DNA from: Eudoraea sp.
GTDB taxonomy: Bacteria > Bacteroidota > Bacteroidia > Flavobacteriales > Flavobacteriaceae
Length of the DNA stretch: 6,710 nt
Assembly (NCBI GenBank): GCA_013041785.1
Contig: JABDRK010000381.1
Coordinates: 1-6,710, forward strand
Direction of reading: 5' to 3'
Shown: positions 1-6,299 of the stretch, in pieces
How positions within the stretch are numbered: the stretch's first letter is position 1
Layout: each line of letters opens with the position of its first letter
Translations under genes and position numbers: made by a program
The notes under the pieces: generated by a model
Database searches by the model: none
Seen by the model: only the letters and a program-made list of their open reading frames with translations
Told to the model about the DNA's origin: nothing

Positions 1-1217
1 TTGGAAAAAGTGAAGTGCCGATCTTCAGTCCGGAATTCCCAGATTCCCTTGTCTTTTTCGTGCCAGTGTTTCTCAACGATCCAAACTATGCCCTTGGTGA
101 TACCCCAAAGCTCCTCCCCATTCTCAATATTTGTACTAAAGCGCCCCAATTGCTGGTGGATCACATCCATCAGGATACCGTATATATCATTTTGCGTTTG
201 CCGATACGCGGCATTACCGATCCGTACAGGCTTTGAATCCTTATATCCTCTTAAATGCCCCAGGGTGTGTTCAGTAAGCTTTTTCTCCTTGTTGATCCCA
301 TACATGATCTGCAGCTTCTCGTCCTTTTCCGGGATAAGGTCGATGATAAACTGCAAATAGCGCCTGGATACATTTTCATGGCCGAGGTTGGCCATAACCT
401 TGATCACCATAGATGCATCCCTAATCCAGCAAAAACGATAATCCCAGTTGCGTACTTCTCCAATGGTCTCCGGAAGGGAGGTAGTAGCAGCTGCCAGTAC
501 TGCCCCCGTCTTATCGTAGCTAAGCAGTTTCAATGTGAGGGCACTCCGGTTAATCGCTGAATTATATTTCTGATAGCTCGGCGTTTTGTTACTCCAGTTG
601 AGCCAGTATACCTTGGTGCGTTCCTGCTCGAGGTAAACAGACTTGGTCGTAGGCTGAAAGATCTTCTCGTTATAGGCCACAAGGAAGAAACCATCTTTAA
701 GAACTTCCAGTTCACGGCCCTCCACAACAGCATTTTTATTAAAAGAAGTGTACAAAAACACCGTTTCAAATTTGACCGCGTGGGTAAGACTGGAAACAAA
801 TTGGTTTTTTACATAGGTATGTGTTTCTCCAACGGCATAGCCCAGTTTGGGATCATATTTAACCCGAAACTTTGGTTTACCAGAGATATGGCGGATGTAT
901 CGCATGATCTCAGGAGGACTGTGGTAAGTACCGTTGTACTTGTGGTAACGAGGCATAAAATCCCGTAGTTCAAAGACATCCTCTCCTTTGCTGAATCTGG
1001 TGATCAGCAGGGCAGTCCCTTTTTTATAGCGTTGGGTAATCTGGTAGTCTTCTTCGACCAGGATTTCAAAACTCCCGCCAATTTCCTCATCCAGTAATTT
1101 TGCAAAAACAGAAGAAGAATCGAATTCTGGCAGGCAGCACCAGTCCAGGGATCCCGTCCGTGAAATCAGGGCAGAACTCCGGCAATTTCCAATCATTCCG
1201 TAATCCAGGTTATCCAT
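1..1217 (-). CDS. GH15 family glycoside hydrolase (glucoamylase/trehalase-like), C-terminus beyond window
   Basis: Probably a cytoplasmic enzyme hydrolysing trehalose or another alpha-glucoside to glucose. Translating the minus strand from the ATG at 1217-1215 gives 405 codons without a stop, continuing past base 1. The N-terminus (MDNLDYGMIGNCRSSALIS, then GSLDW and LPEFDSSSVFAKLL) is the typical start of bacterial GH15 proteins. Residues up to about 210 should form the beta-sandwich domain, and the alpha/alpha barrel follows. The hallmark RNWDYRFCWIRDA lies at residues 256-268. GIWEFR near residue 394 matches the family segment carrying the proposed catalytic acid, E394. Family members are usually about 600 residues, so roughly two thirds is present; the second catalytic Glu would lie off the window. 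No signal peptide or clear Shine-Dalgarno is seen. It is divergent from the trehalose synthase gene 102 bp away, which favours trehalase over glucoamylase, but the sequence alone does not settle the substrate. Confidence 0.93.
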   Translation of the reverse strand, partial: MDNLDYGMIGNCRSSALISRTGSLDWCCLPEFDSSSVFAKLLDEEIGGSFEILVEEDYQITQRYKKGTALLITRFSKGEDVFELRDFMPRYHKYNGTYHSPPEIMRYIRHISGKPKFRVKYDPKLGYAVGETHTYVKNQFVSSLTHAVKFETVFLYTSFNKNAVVEGRELEVLKDGFFLVAYNEKIFQPTTKSVYLEQERTKVYWLNWSNKTPSYQKYNSAINRSALTLKLLSYDKTGAVLAAATTSLPETIGEVRNWDYRFCWIRDASMVIKVMANLGHENVSRRYLQFIIDLIPEKDEKLQIMYGINKEKKLTEHTLGHLRGYKDSKPVRIGNAAYRQTQNDIYGILMDVIHQQLGRFSTNIENGEELWGITKGIVWIVEKHWHEKDKGIWEFRTEDRHFTFS

Positions 1218-1319
1218 CTTTTAAGGAATCGCTAAATATGAGTTTATAATTGCTATTGAGGTTCAATTTGACGAAATTTAGAGAAATTTAAACTTAAAGA
1301 CGATAAAACTGCTGAATTC
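1218..1319. promoter_or_regulatory. Divergent intergenic control region between GH15 and trehalose synthase genes
   Basis: This is the only spacer between two genes transcribed away from each other, so promoters for both should lie here or just inside the coding ends. It is clearly richer in A and T than the flanking genes. No exact Bacteroidetes -7 element (TAnnTTTG) is present. The closest matches are TCAATTTG at 1263-1270 and TATAATTG at 1245-1252 on the plus strand, and TAAATTTC twice on the minus strand (1290-1283 and 1280-1273). Each has one mismatch and none has a well-placed -33 TTTG. The promoter assignment therefore rests mainly on gene layout. Confidence 0.45.
1273..1290. repeat. 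Two tandem copies of GAAATTTA, 10 bp apart
   Basis: GAAATTTA occurs at 1273-1280 and again at 1283-1290, giving a 10-bp period, about one helical turn, with an internally palindromic AAATTT core. It lies 30-47 bp before the trehalose synthase start codon. It could be an operator, a curved A-tract, or chance in AT-rich DNA. The repeat is seen directly; a regulatory role is speculation. Confidence 0.35.
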
Positions 1320-3530
1320 ATGGGCAAAACTATCATTATATCAAATAGACTGCCTGTTCAATTGCAAATTGGCAATGGAAGTATCACTGCAATGCCAAGT
1401 GTTGGGGGGCTGGCTACAGGGATGAAATCTGTACATTCCGGAAGCGACAGCCTGTGGATTGGATGGAGCGGGCTAACCGATGAGGAAATTCCGGAAGGGA
1501 TGGGCGCTAAAATTGATAAGGCCCTGGCAGAACACGGGGCCCTGAAGGTCCCTTTGAATGAAGCAGAGGTGGAAGGCTTTTATTTTGGCTTCAGCAACCG
1601 CACCATATGGCCCTTATTCCACTACTTTATGGAATATGCTGAATTCGAGTTGGAAAACTGGGAAGTTTATTGTGAAGTAAACCAAAAGTTTGCCAACGTG
1701 GTCCTGGAAAAGGCCGAAGATGGCGACATCATTTGGGTACATGACTACCAGCTGATGCTGGTACCGGCCATGGTAAGGGAGGAACGCCCGGATGTTTCCA
1801 TTGGATTCTTCCTGCATATTCCCTTTCCTTCCTATGAAATCTTCCGTACCCTTCCCTGGCGGGAGGAAATACTGGATGGGCTTTTGGGATCCGACCTGAT
1901 CGGTTTTCACACCTATGATTACGAGCGGCATTTCCTGAGTTCCGTTCGTAGGTTAAAGGGCCTGGAGGTTAGTTATAACGAGATTTATGTTGATAACCGC
2001 ACGGTGAAAGTGGATTCCTTCCCCATGGGAATTGATTATGATAAGTTTCATCAGGCTGCAAAAAAGCAGGGAACTTCAAAAAAGAAAGATCAATCCGACC
2101 TGCAGCGGCGCCTGGACCTCCACCGGGAAACCGCACCGGATAGTAAATTGATTCTGTCTATTGACCGGCTGGACTATACCAAGGGGATAGCCAAACGCCT
2201 GCATGCCTTCCTTTATTTCCTGAACAAATATCCCCAGTACAAGGAAAAAGTACGCCTGATCATACTGGCGGTACCTTCACGATCTAACGTGCCCCAGTAT
2301 CAACTGTTGAAACGGGAAGTGGACGAGCTGGTTGGCCGTATCAATGGTGAACTGGCCACAGTAAGCTGGACCCCCATCTGGTACTTCTACCGGTCGGTTC
2401 CCTTCGAAAATCTTATCAATCTCTATACCTCAAGCGATATTGCCTGGCTTACGCCCATACGCGACGGTATGAACCTGGTGGCAAAAGAATATATCGCATC
2501 GCGAACCGATCAATCCGGGGTGTTGATCTTAAGTGAAATGGCCGGAGCTGCCAATGAAATGAATGAAGCCTTGTTGATCAACCCCAACAACTTTGAGGAA
2601 ATTGCAGACAGCCTTTTCTATGCTATCAATATGCCGATTGAGGAACAGCAGGCCCGTAACGCACTGATGCAAAAAAGACTGGCTCGGTATAATGTAGAAA
2701 AATGGGCCAATGATTTCATGGACTCCCTGAAGCAAAAGCCCGAAAAAGTAGCTACTACGATTACCCGTCTGCTAAAAGGGCAGGTTTGGGACAATATGAT
2801 GAGTAGTTATCAAATTGCAAAAAATCGATTGTTCTTCCTGGATTATGATGGGACCCTTACCGGTTTTAGGAACGATCCTCAACAAGCAGCACCTGATAGC
2901 CGCCTGTTTGAACTACTGGATCGCTTAAGCGAACCGGAAGAAAATACGGTTTATCTGATCAGTGGTCGGGATAAGGACACTTTCCAAAAATGGTTTGGCC
3001 ATAAGAATTACAACATGATCGTGGAACATGGGGTATGGATATCGGAAAATGGTGAAGGCTTTAGAATGCTGGAACAGGTAAAGAAAGACTGGATGGACAA
3101 AATCCGGCCCGTATTGGAATCTTTTGTAGACCGGACCCCCGGTTCTTTTATTGAGGAAAAGAATTATTCCATGGCCTGGCATTACCGGCAGACCGATCCC
3201 GATTTTGGAAACAAGCGGGCTACAGAGCTTACAACGGTAGTTACCAGCCTGATTGGTACTGACAATATCACCCTCTTATCGGGAAATAAGGTCCTGGAAA
3301 TTAAAAGTGGCAATGTAAACAAAGGCCGCGCCTGCAGCCAGGTCCTGGTGCAAGGAGAGTACGATTTTGTCTTTGCTATTGGCGATGATACCACCGATGA
3401 ATTTATGTTCGAAGAACTTCCTAAAAGTACATTCACCGTAAAAGTAGGTCGGGACAAAACCCATGCACGATTCTTTATTGAAAATGCCCGCAAAGTGCGC
3501 GACCTGCTGGCCGGTTTTATCCATGTTTAG
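1320..3530 (+). CDS. Bifunctional trehalose-6-phosphate synthase/phosphatase (OtsA-OtsB fusion)
   Basis: Makes trehalose in the cytoplasm in two steps: glucosyl transfer from a nucleotide sugar (UDP-glucose in the family) to glucose-6-phosphate, then dephosphorylation of trehalose-6-phosphate. The GT20 synthase domain covers about residues 3-470. It shows ISNRLP, GGLATGM, WIGWSG, HDYQL (H141, D142), HIPFPSYEIFRTLPWR (H166), DRLDYTKGI (R283, K288; same spacing as the R262/K267 pair of E. coli OtsA) and RDGMNLVAKEY. The HAD phosphatase domain covers about 500-732. It has motif I DYDGT (nucleophile D508, acid/base D510), motif II SGR (548-550), the lysine motif SGNVNKG (K668) and motif IV GDDTTDE (D689, D690, D693). 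All catalytic motifs are present in both halves, so both activities are expected. The ATG at 1320 sits directly before the conserved N-terminal strand; no Shine-Dalgarno is visible. It is probably co-transcribed with the gene 12 bp downstream. Trehalose here would serve as an osmolyte or stress protectant (inference). Confidence 0.97.
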   Translation: MGKTIIISNRLPVQLQIGNGSITAMPSVGGLATGMKSVHSGSDSLWIGWSGLTDEEIPEGMGAKIDKALAEHGALKVPLNEAEVEGFYFGFSNRTIWPLFHYFMEYAEFELENWEVYCEVNQKFANVVLEKAEDGDIIWVHDYQLMLVPAMVREERPDVSIGFFLHIPFPSYEIFRTLPWREEILDGLLGSDLIGFHTYDYERHFLSSVRRLKGLEVSYNEIYVDNRTVKVDSFPMGIDYDKFHQAAKKQGTSKKKDQSDLQRRLDLHRETAPDSKLILSIDRLDYTKGIAKRLHAFLYFLNKYPQYKEKVRLIILAVPSRSNVPQYQLLKREVDELVGRINGELATVSWTPIWYFYRSVPFENLINLYTSSDIAWLTPIRDGMNLVAKEYIASRTDQSGVLILSEMAGAANEMNEALLINPNNFEEIADSLFYAINMPIEEQQARNALMQKRLARYNVEKWANDFMDSLKQKPEKVATTITRLLKGQVWDNMMSSYQIAKNRLFFLDYDGTLTGFRNDPQQAAPDSRLFELLDRLSEPEENTVYLISGRDKDTFQKWFGHKNYNMIVEHGVWISENGEGFRMLEQVKKDWMDKIRPVLESFVDRTPGSFIEEKNYSMAWHYRQTDPDFGNKRATELTTVVTSLIGTDNITLLSGNKVLEIKSGNVNKGRACSQVLVQGEYDFVFAIGDDTTDEFMFEELPKSTFTVKVGRDKTHARFFIENARKVRDLLAGFIHV

Positions 3531-3542
3531 CTTTAATTCTCC

Positions 3543-4736
3543 ATGACGGTTAAATACATAACATCGCTATTAATTATCATTCTTTTCTTTTCGTTTGATT
3601 TATTTGGCCAATCAAATACAGAGGTATTTCTCATGCCCCTCGGGGTAAATAAAGGAACATTATCTGTGGGGGAAGCAGTGAACATTTCCAATAACCCGGG
3701 CTATGACAACCAGCCTTCTTTCTACAACGATAATGTAGTGGTATTCGCTTCAACGCGCTCCACACAAACGGACATTGCCGGATACGCCATAAACAGCAAG
3801 GAGAAATCCTGGATTTCGGACACCCCCGGGGCAAGTGAATATTCCCCTTTGAAGGTTCCCGGCAAAAAACAGATTTCCGCAATCCGGCTGGAAAAAGATG
3901 GGCTGCAGCGACTCTATAGCTATCCCTTTGAAAAGGGTAAACCTAAAGAACTGCTCCCTGATCTGAAGGTTGGCTACCATGTTTGGTATTCCAAAGACAT
4001 GATAATCTGTACGGTGCTGGTAGAGGACCGAATGGATCTGGTCGTCGCTGACCTTAAAACGAACAACCACTATACCGTGTACAAAAATGTGGGGCGTTCC
4101 CTTCACAAAATCCCGAACAGCCAACTGGTAAGTTTTATAAGTCGGGAAGGAGACAGCTATACGGTAAAATCCCTGAATCCCGTTTCGGGGGCCTCCCAAA
4201 AAATCACTGAACTACCCGATGGCGTCCAGGATTATTGCTGGCTACTGAACGGCACCCTGCTGCTTGGTAAGTCAAACCAGCTGTTGGGTTTTCGCCACGG
4301 GGAATCAACCGAATGGGAGGTGCTTCACAATTTTAAAAATCCGGATATCGGAAAGATCAGCCGTGTTGCCGTAAACAGCCTGTCCACGCAGTTGGCATTG
4401 GTGGCCGAGGCTTCTCCCGCAGTGCCGGTTCAAATGCAACATGAAGCGTATAACGCAGGTGATATTGAGGCTTTTCTGGAACAGTATGACGAAAATGTAA
4501 AAGTTTACGATTATCCAGATAAGTTTTTGTACGAGGGGAAGGAGACCATGAAAAAACGATACAGCCTAACGTTCAGGATCAATCCCGATCTGCAATGCGA
4601 GCTGAAAAAAAGGATTGTGCTTGGCAATAAGGTTATTGATGAAGAAACCGTCACGGCCAATGGCATGCTTTTTCATACGGTAACGATCTATGAAATAATT
4701 AATGGGAAAATTACCAGGGTAACTTTCATGCAATAA
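3543..4736 (+). CDS. Exported TolB-like beta-propeller protein with C-terminal SnoaL/NTF2-like domain
   Basis: A 397-residue protein of unknown function. Residues 1-22 form a Sec signal peptide: a basic start, a hydrophobic stretch (LLIIILFFSF), and probable cleavage before Q23 in LFGQS. This points to the periplasm or outside. Residues about 45-290 look like a WD40/PD40 propeller of the TolB type: NNPGYDNQPSF followed by VVVFASTR is the usual PD40 blade pattern, and later blades are degenerate. Residues about 295-397 (from PVQMQHEAYNAGDIEAFLEQ) resemble the SnoaL-like/steroid-isomerase-like NTF2 fold, a compact cone domain often using a buried Asp and His. Separate proteins of each kind are common in Flavobacteria. 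The reading frame is continuous across the junction, with no sign of a frameshift. It starts 12 bp after the synthase stop, which suggests one operon, but nothing in the sequence ties it to trehalose chemistry. No Shine-Dalgarno is seen. Confidence 0.85.
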   Translation: MTVKYITSLLIIILFFSFDLFGQSNTEVFLMPLGVNKGTLSVGEAVNISNNPGYDNQPSFYNDNVVVFASTRSTQTDIAGYAINSKEKSWISDTPGASEYSPLKVPGKKQISAIRLEKDGLQRLYSYPFEKGKPKELLPDLKVGYHVWYSKDMIICTVLVEDRMDLVVADLKTNNHYTVYKNVGRSLHKIPNSQLVSFISREGDSYTVKSLNPVSGASQKITELPDGVQDYCWLLNGTLLLGKSNQLLGFRHGESTEWEVLHNFKNPDIGKISRVAVNSLSTQLALVAEASPAVPVQMQHEAYNAGDIEAFLEQYDENVKVYDYPDKFLYEGKETMKKRYSLTFRINPDLQCELKKRIVLGNKVIDEETVTANGMLFHTVTIYEIINGKITRVTFMQ

Positions 4737-4747
4737 AATTTCTGCAC

Positions 4748-4826
4748 AACAGCGGCCGGGTGAAGGCATTGACCGATGGGGTATATGCGTTTGTTATCCT
4801 TTATGGTGGTGTCACTCGATCTTAAT
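4748..4826 (+). pseudogene. Possible frameshifted remnant of a TMEM175-like (DUF1211) channel gene
   Basis: Read from 4748, the plus strand encodes NSGRVKALTDGVYAFVIL and then hits TAA at 4823. Shifting frame near 4802 continues as MVVSLDLN. Joined, these resemble the first helix of TMEM175-family potassium channels, whose signature is about R-x-x-x-(F/L)-S-D-G-V-(F/Y)-A followed by a hydrophobic run ending in L-x-L. There is no suitable in-frame ATG before it, and the rest of a roughly 200-residue protein is missing. The following bases in a third frame encode a hydrophobic peptide (for example KYILLGPLCYWYAQW) ending at TGA 4954-4956; it may be another fragment or chance. The family assignment is from memory of the signature, on a short match, so it is tentative. 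Confidence 0.35.
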
Positions 4827-4832
4827 AAGGGC

Positions 4833-4864
4833 TTTGTCTGGTTTCAAAATTGGCATTACCTTTG
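4833..4864 (+). promoter_or_regulatory. Bacteroidetes-type sigma-ABfr promoter for the M28 peptidase gene
   Basis: TTTG at 4833-4836 (-33 element) is followed after 20 bp by TACCTTTG at 4857-4864, an exact match to the TAnnTTTG -7 consensus. The known Bacteroides spacing is about 19-21 bp. Transcription should begin a few bases after 4864, leaving a leader of roughly 80 nt before the ATG at 4953. It is the only exact pair noticed in a spacer in this window. It implies that the peptidase and the lipoprotein downstream form their own transcription unit. Confidence 0.6.
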
Positions 4865-4952
4865 GACTTCCGGACGTAAAATATATCTTGCTAGGACCCC
4901 TGTGCTACTGGTATGCCCAATGGTTTGAATTAAAATTTAGCTTCCCACTCTC

Positions 4953-6287
4953 ATGAAAAAAACATTACTTATTCTATTTGCCTGCTGCGGGCTAACAGCT
5001 ACCTCACAGCAAACTACAGATCTTTATGATATTATTGGGGCCGTTTCGGCCGAGCGCCTCGAACAAGATATTACTACCCTGGCTAATTTTGGCACCCGCC
5101 ATACCCTGAGTGATACCCTGTCCCAAACCCGGGGCATTGGGGCAGCACGACGCTGGATCAAAGGAGAATTTGACGAAATTTCTTCGGCATGCGGAGATTG
5201 CTTAGAAGTATTTTACCAAAAAGACTTTATAAAAAAGGGGGACAACCAGCGAATCGTTAATGATGTTTGGGTGGTAAATGTGGTAGCTATCCAATGGGGA
5301 GCCAAAAACCCCAATAGTTTTATTATCATGAGCGGGGACATCGATTCCCGGGTGAGTGACCCTACGGATTACACCTCAGATTCCCCCGGGGCCAATGACA
5401 ATGCCAGCGGGATGGCAGGCACCATTGAGGCCGCACGGGTACTTAGTAAATACAAGTTCGACAACAGCATCATTTACGTAGGGCTATCCGGAGAGGAACA
5501 GGGGTTATACGGTGGAAAAGGCCTTGCGGCCTACGCCAAAGAACGGGAATGGGACATCATCGGGATCCTGAACAATGATATGATCGGTAATATCCGTGGG
5601 GTAGACGGCGTGGTAAGCAACCGGGATTTCCGCATCTTTTCCGAGCCGGTTCCGCCTACAGAAACCGAACGGCAGCGCAGGAGCAGGAGATTTTACGGTG
5701 GTGAAGTAGATGGAATCTCCAGACAATTGGCGCGTTACGTTTATAAAAATACGCTGGACTACATGCCTGAAATGAATCCGATGCTTATTTATCGCCTGGA
5801 CCGTTTCGGCAGGGGGGGCCACCACCGCCCGTTTAATGACGCTGGCTATGCAGGAATCCGGATCATGGAAGCCCATGAAAACTATACCCAGCAGCACCAG
5901 GACATCCGCACGGAAAATGGGATCGACTATGGGGATAAACTGGAACATGTAAACTTTGACTACGCTAAAAAGCTCACTGCGGTTAATGCCATCAACCTCG
6001 CTTCAATAGCCTGGGCCCCACTAAGCCCGAAAGAGGTAAACATCGGCGGAATTGTAGAACCCTCAGCTAAATTGAAATGGGAGGCCGTACCAGGCGCCAA
6101 AGGGTATAAAATCTATTGGAGAGATACCACTTCCCCCACCTGGGATCACAGTCGTTATGTAGGCAATGTGACCGAGCATACTTTGGATGGCATTGTTATT
6201 GACAACTTCTTTTTTGGTGTGGCAGCCATCGGAGAAAATGGATTTGAGAGCCCAGTGGTTTTCCCCAGCGGAGTATTTAGAAATTAA
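4953..6287 (+). CDS. Secreted M28-family zinc metallopeptidase with C-terminal fibronectin III-like domain
   Basis: Probably an exported aminopeptidase-type enzyme. Residues 1-18 are a Sec signal peptide (MKKTLLILFACCGLTATS) with likely cleavage before QQ. The M28 domain covers about residues 35-350. Metal and catalytic positions visible are D149 in PGANDNASG (bridging Asp), E181/E182 in SGEEQG (catalytic base and ligand), D209 in NNDMIG, and H315 in QQHQD (last ligand). The first ligand motif, normally H-x-D in GHxDS, reads GDIDS (D129, D131), so the usual His is Asp. A CxxC pair (C80, C83) lies in the N-terminal part and could form a disulfide. Residues about 355-440 (LKWEAVPGAKGYKIYWRD, then FFFGVAAIGENG) look like a fibronectin type III sandwich, perhaps for substrate or surface contact. 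No type IX secretion sorting domain is evident. The ATG at 4953 fits the signal peptide; no Shine-Dalgarno is seen. A promoter lies about 90 bp upstream, and a lipoprotein gene follows after 12 bp. Confidence 0.92.
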   Translation: MKKTLLILFACCGLTATSQQTTDLYDIIGAVSAERLEQDITTLANFGTRHTLSDTLSQTRGIGAARRWIKGEFDEISSACGDCLEVFYQKDFIKKGDNQRIVNDVWVVNVVAIQWGAKNPNSFIIMSGDIDSRVSDPTDYTSDSPGANDNASGMAGTIEAARVLSKYKFDNSIIYVGLSGEEQGLYGGKGLAAYAKEREWDIIGILNNDMIGNIRGVDGVVSNRDFRIFSEPVPPTETERQRRSRRFYGGEVDGISRQLARYVYKNTLDYMPEMNPMLIYRLDRFGRGGHHRPFNDAGYAGIRIMEAHENYTQQHQDIRTENGIDYGDKLEHVNFDYAKKLTAVNAINLASIAWAPLSPKEVNIGGIVEPSAKLKWEAVPGAKGYKIYWRDTTSPTWDHSRYVGNVTEHTLDGIVIDNFFFGVAAIGENGFESPVVFPSGVFRN

Positions 6288-6290
6288 TTT

Positions 6291-6296
6291 AGAAGG
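6291..6296 (+). promoter_or_regulatory. Possible Shine-Dalgarno AGAAGG before the lipoprotein gene
   Basis: AGAAGG ends 3 bases before the ATG at 6300. The spacing is short for a working Shine-Dalgarno, and the other starts in this window have none, so it may be incidental. It gives weak support for the chosen start. Confidence 0.3.
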
Positions 6297-6299
6297 TTG

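Noticed and set aside
1..560. Plus-strand open frames at 1-360 and 255-560
   Set aside because: They lie opposite the GH15 gene, whose minus-strand frame carries clear family motifs; their translations show no recognisable family or domain.
530..799. Minus-strand open frame at 530-799
   Set aside because: It is in a different frame from the GH15 reading that runs unbroken through this region, and is a shadow of it.
3750..4199. 149-codon open frame on the minus strand
   Set aside because: It is antisense to the propeller gene, with no motif or signal, while the plus strand has a coherent exported protein.
4803..4928. A 41-codon plus-strand gene starting at ATG 4803
   Set aside because: After the first few residues the peptide resembles nothing recognised; the ATG falls at the presumed frameshift of the channel-like remnant, and the frame overlaps the promoter elements.
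4737..4952. Rho-independent terminator after the propeller/SnoaL gene
   Set aside because: No GC-rich stem followed by a T-run could be found by eye in this spacer.
4953..5006. M28 peptidase as a lipoprotein (Cys residues in LFACC)
   Set aside because: The residues before the cysteines do not fit a good lipobox and the hydrophobic core would be very short; cleavage after TATS before QQ is a better fit.
5505..5948. 147-codon open frame on the minus strand
   Set aside because: It is antisense to the M28 peptidase core containing conserved D209 and H315, and its translation has no recognisable features.
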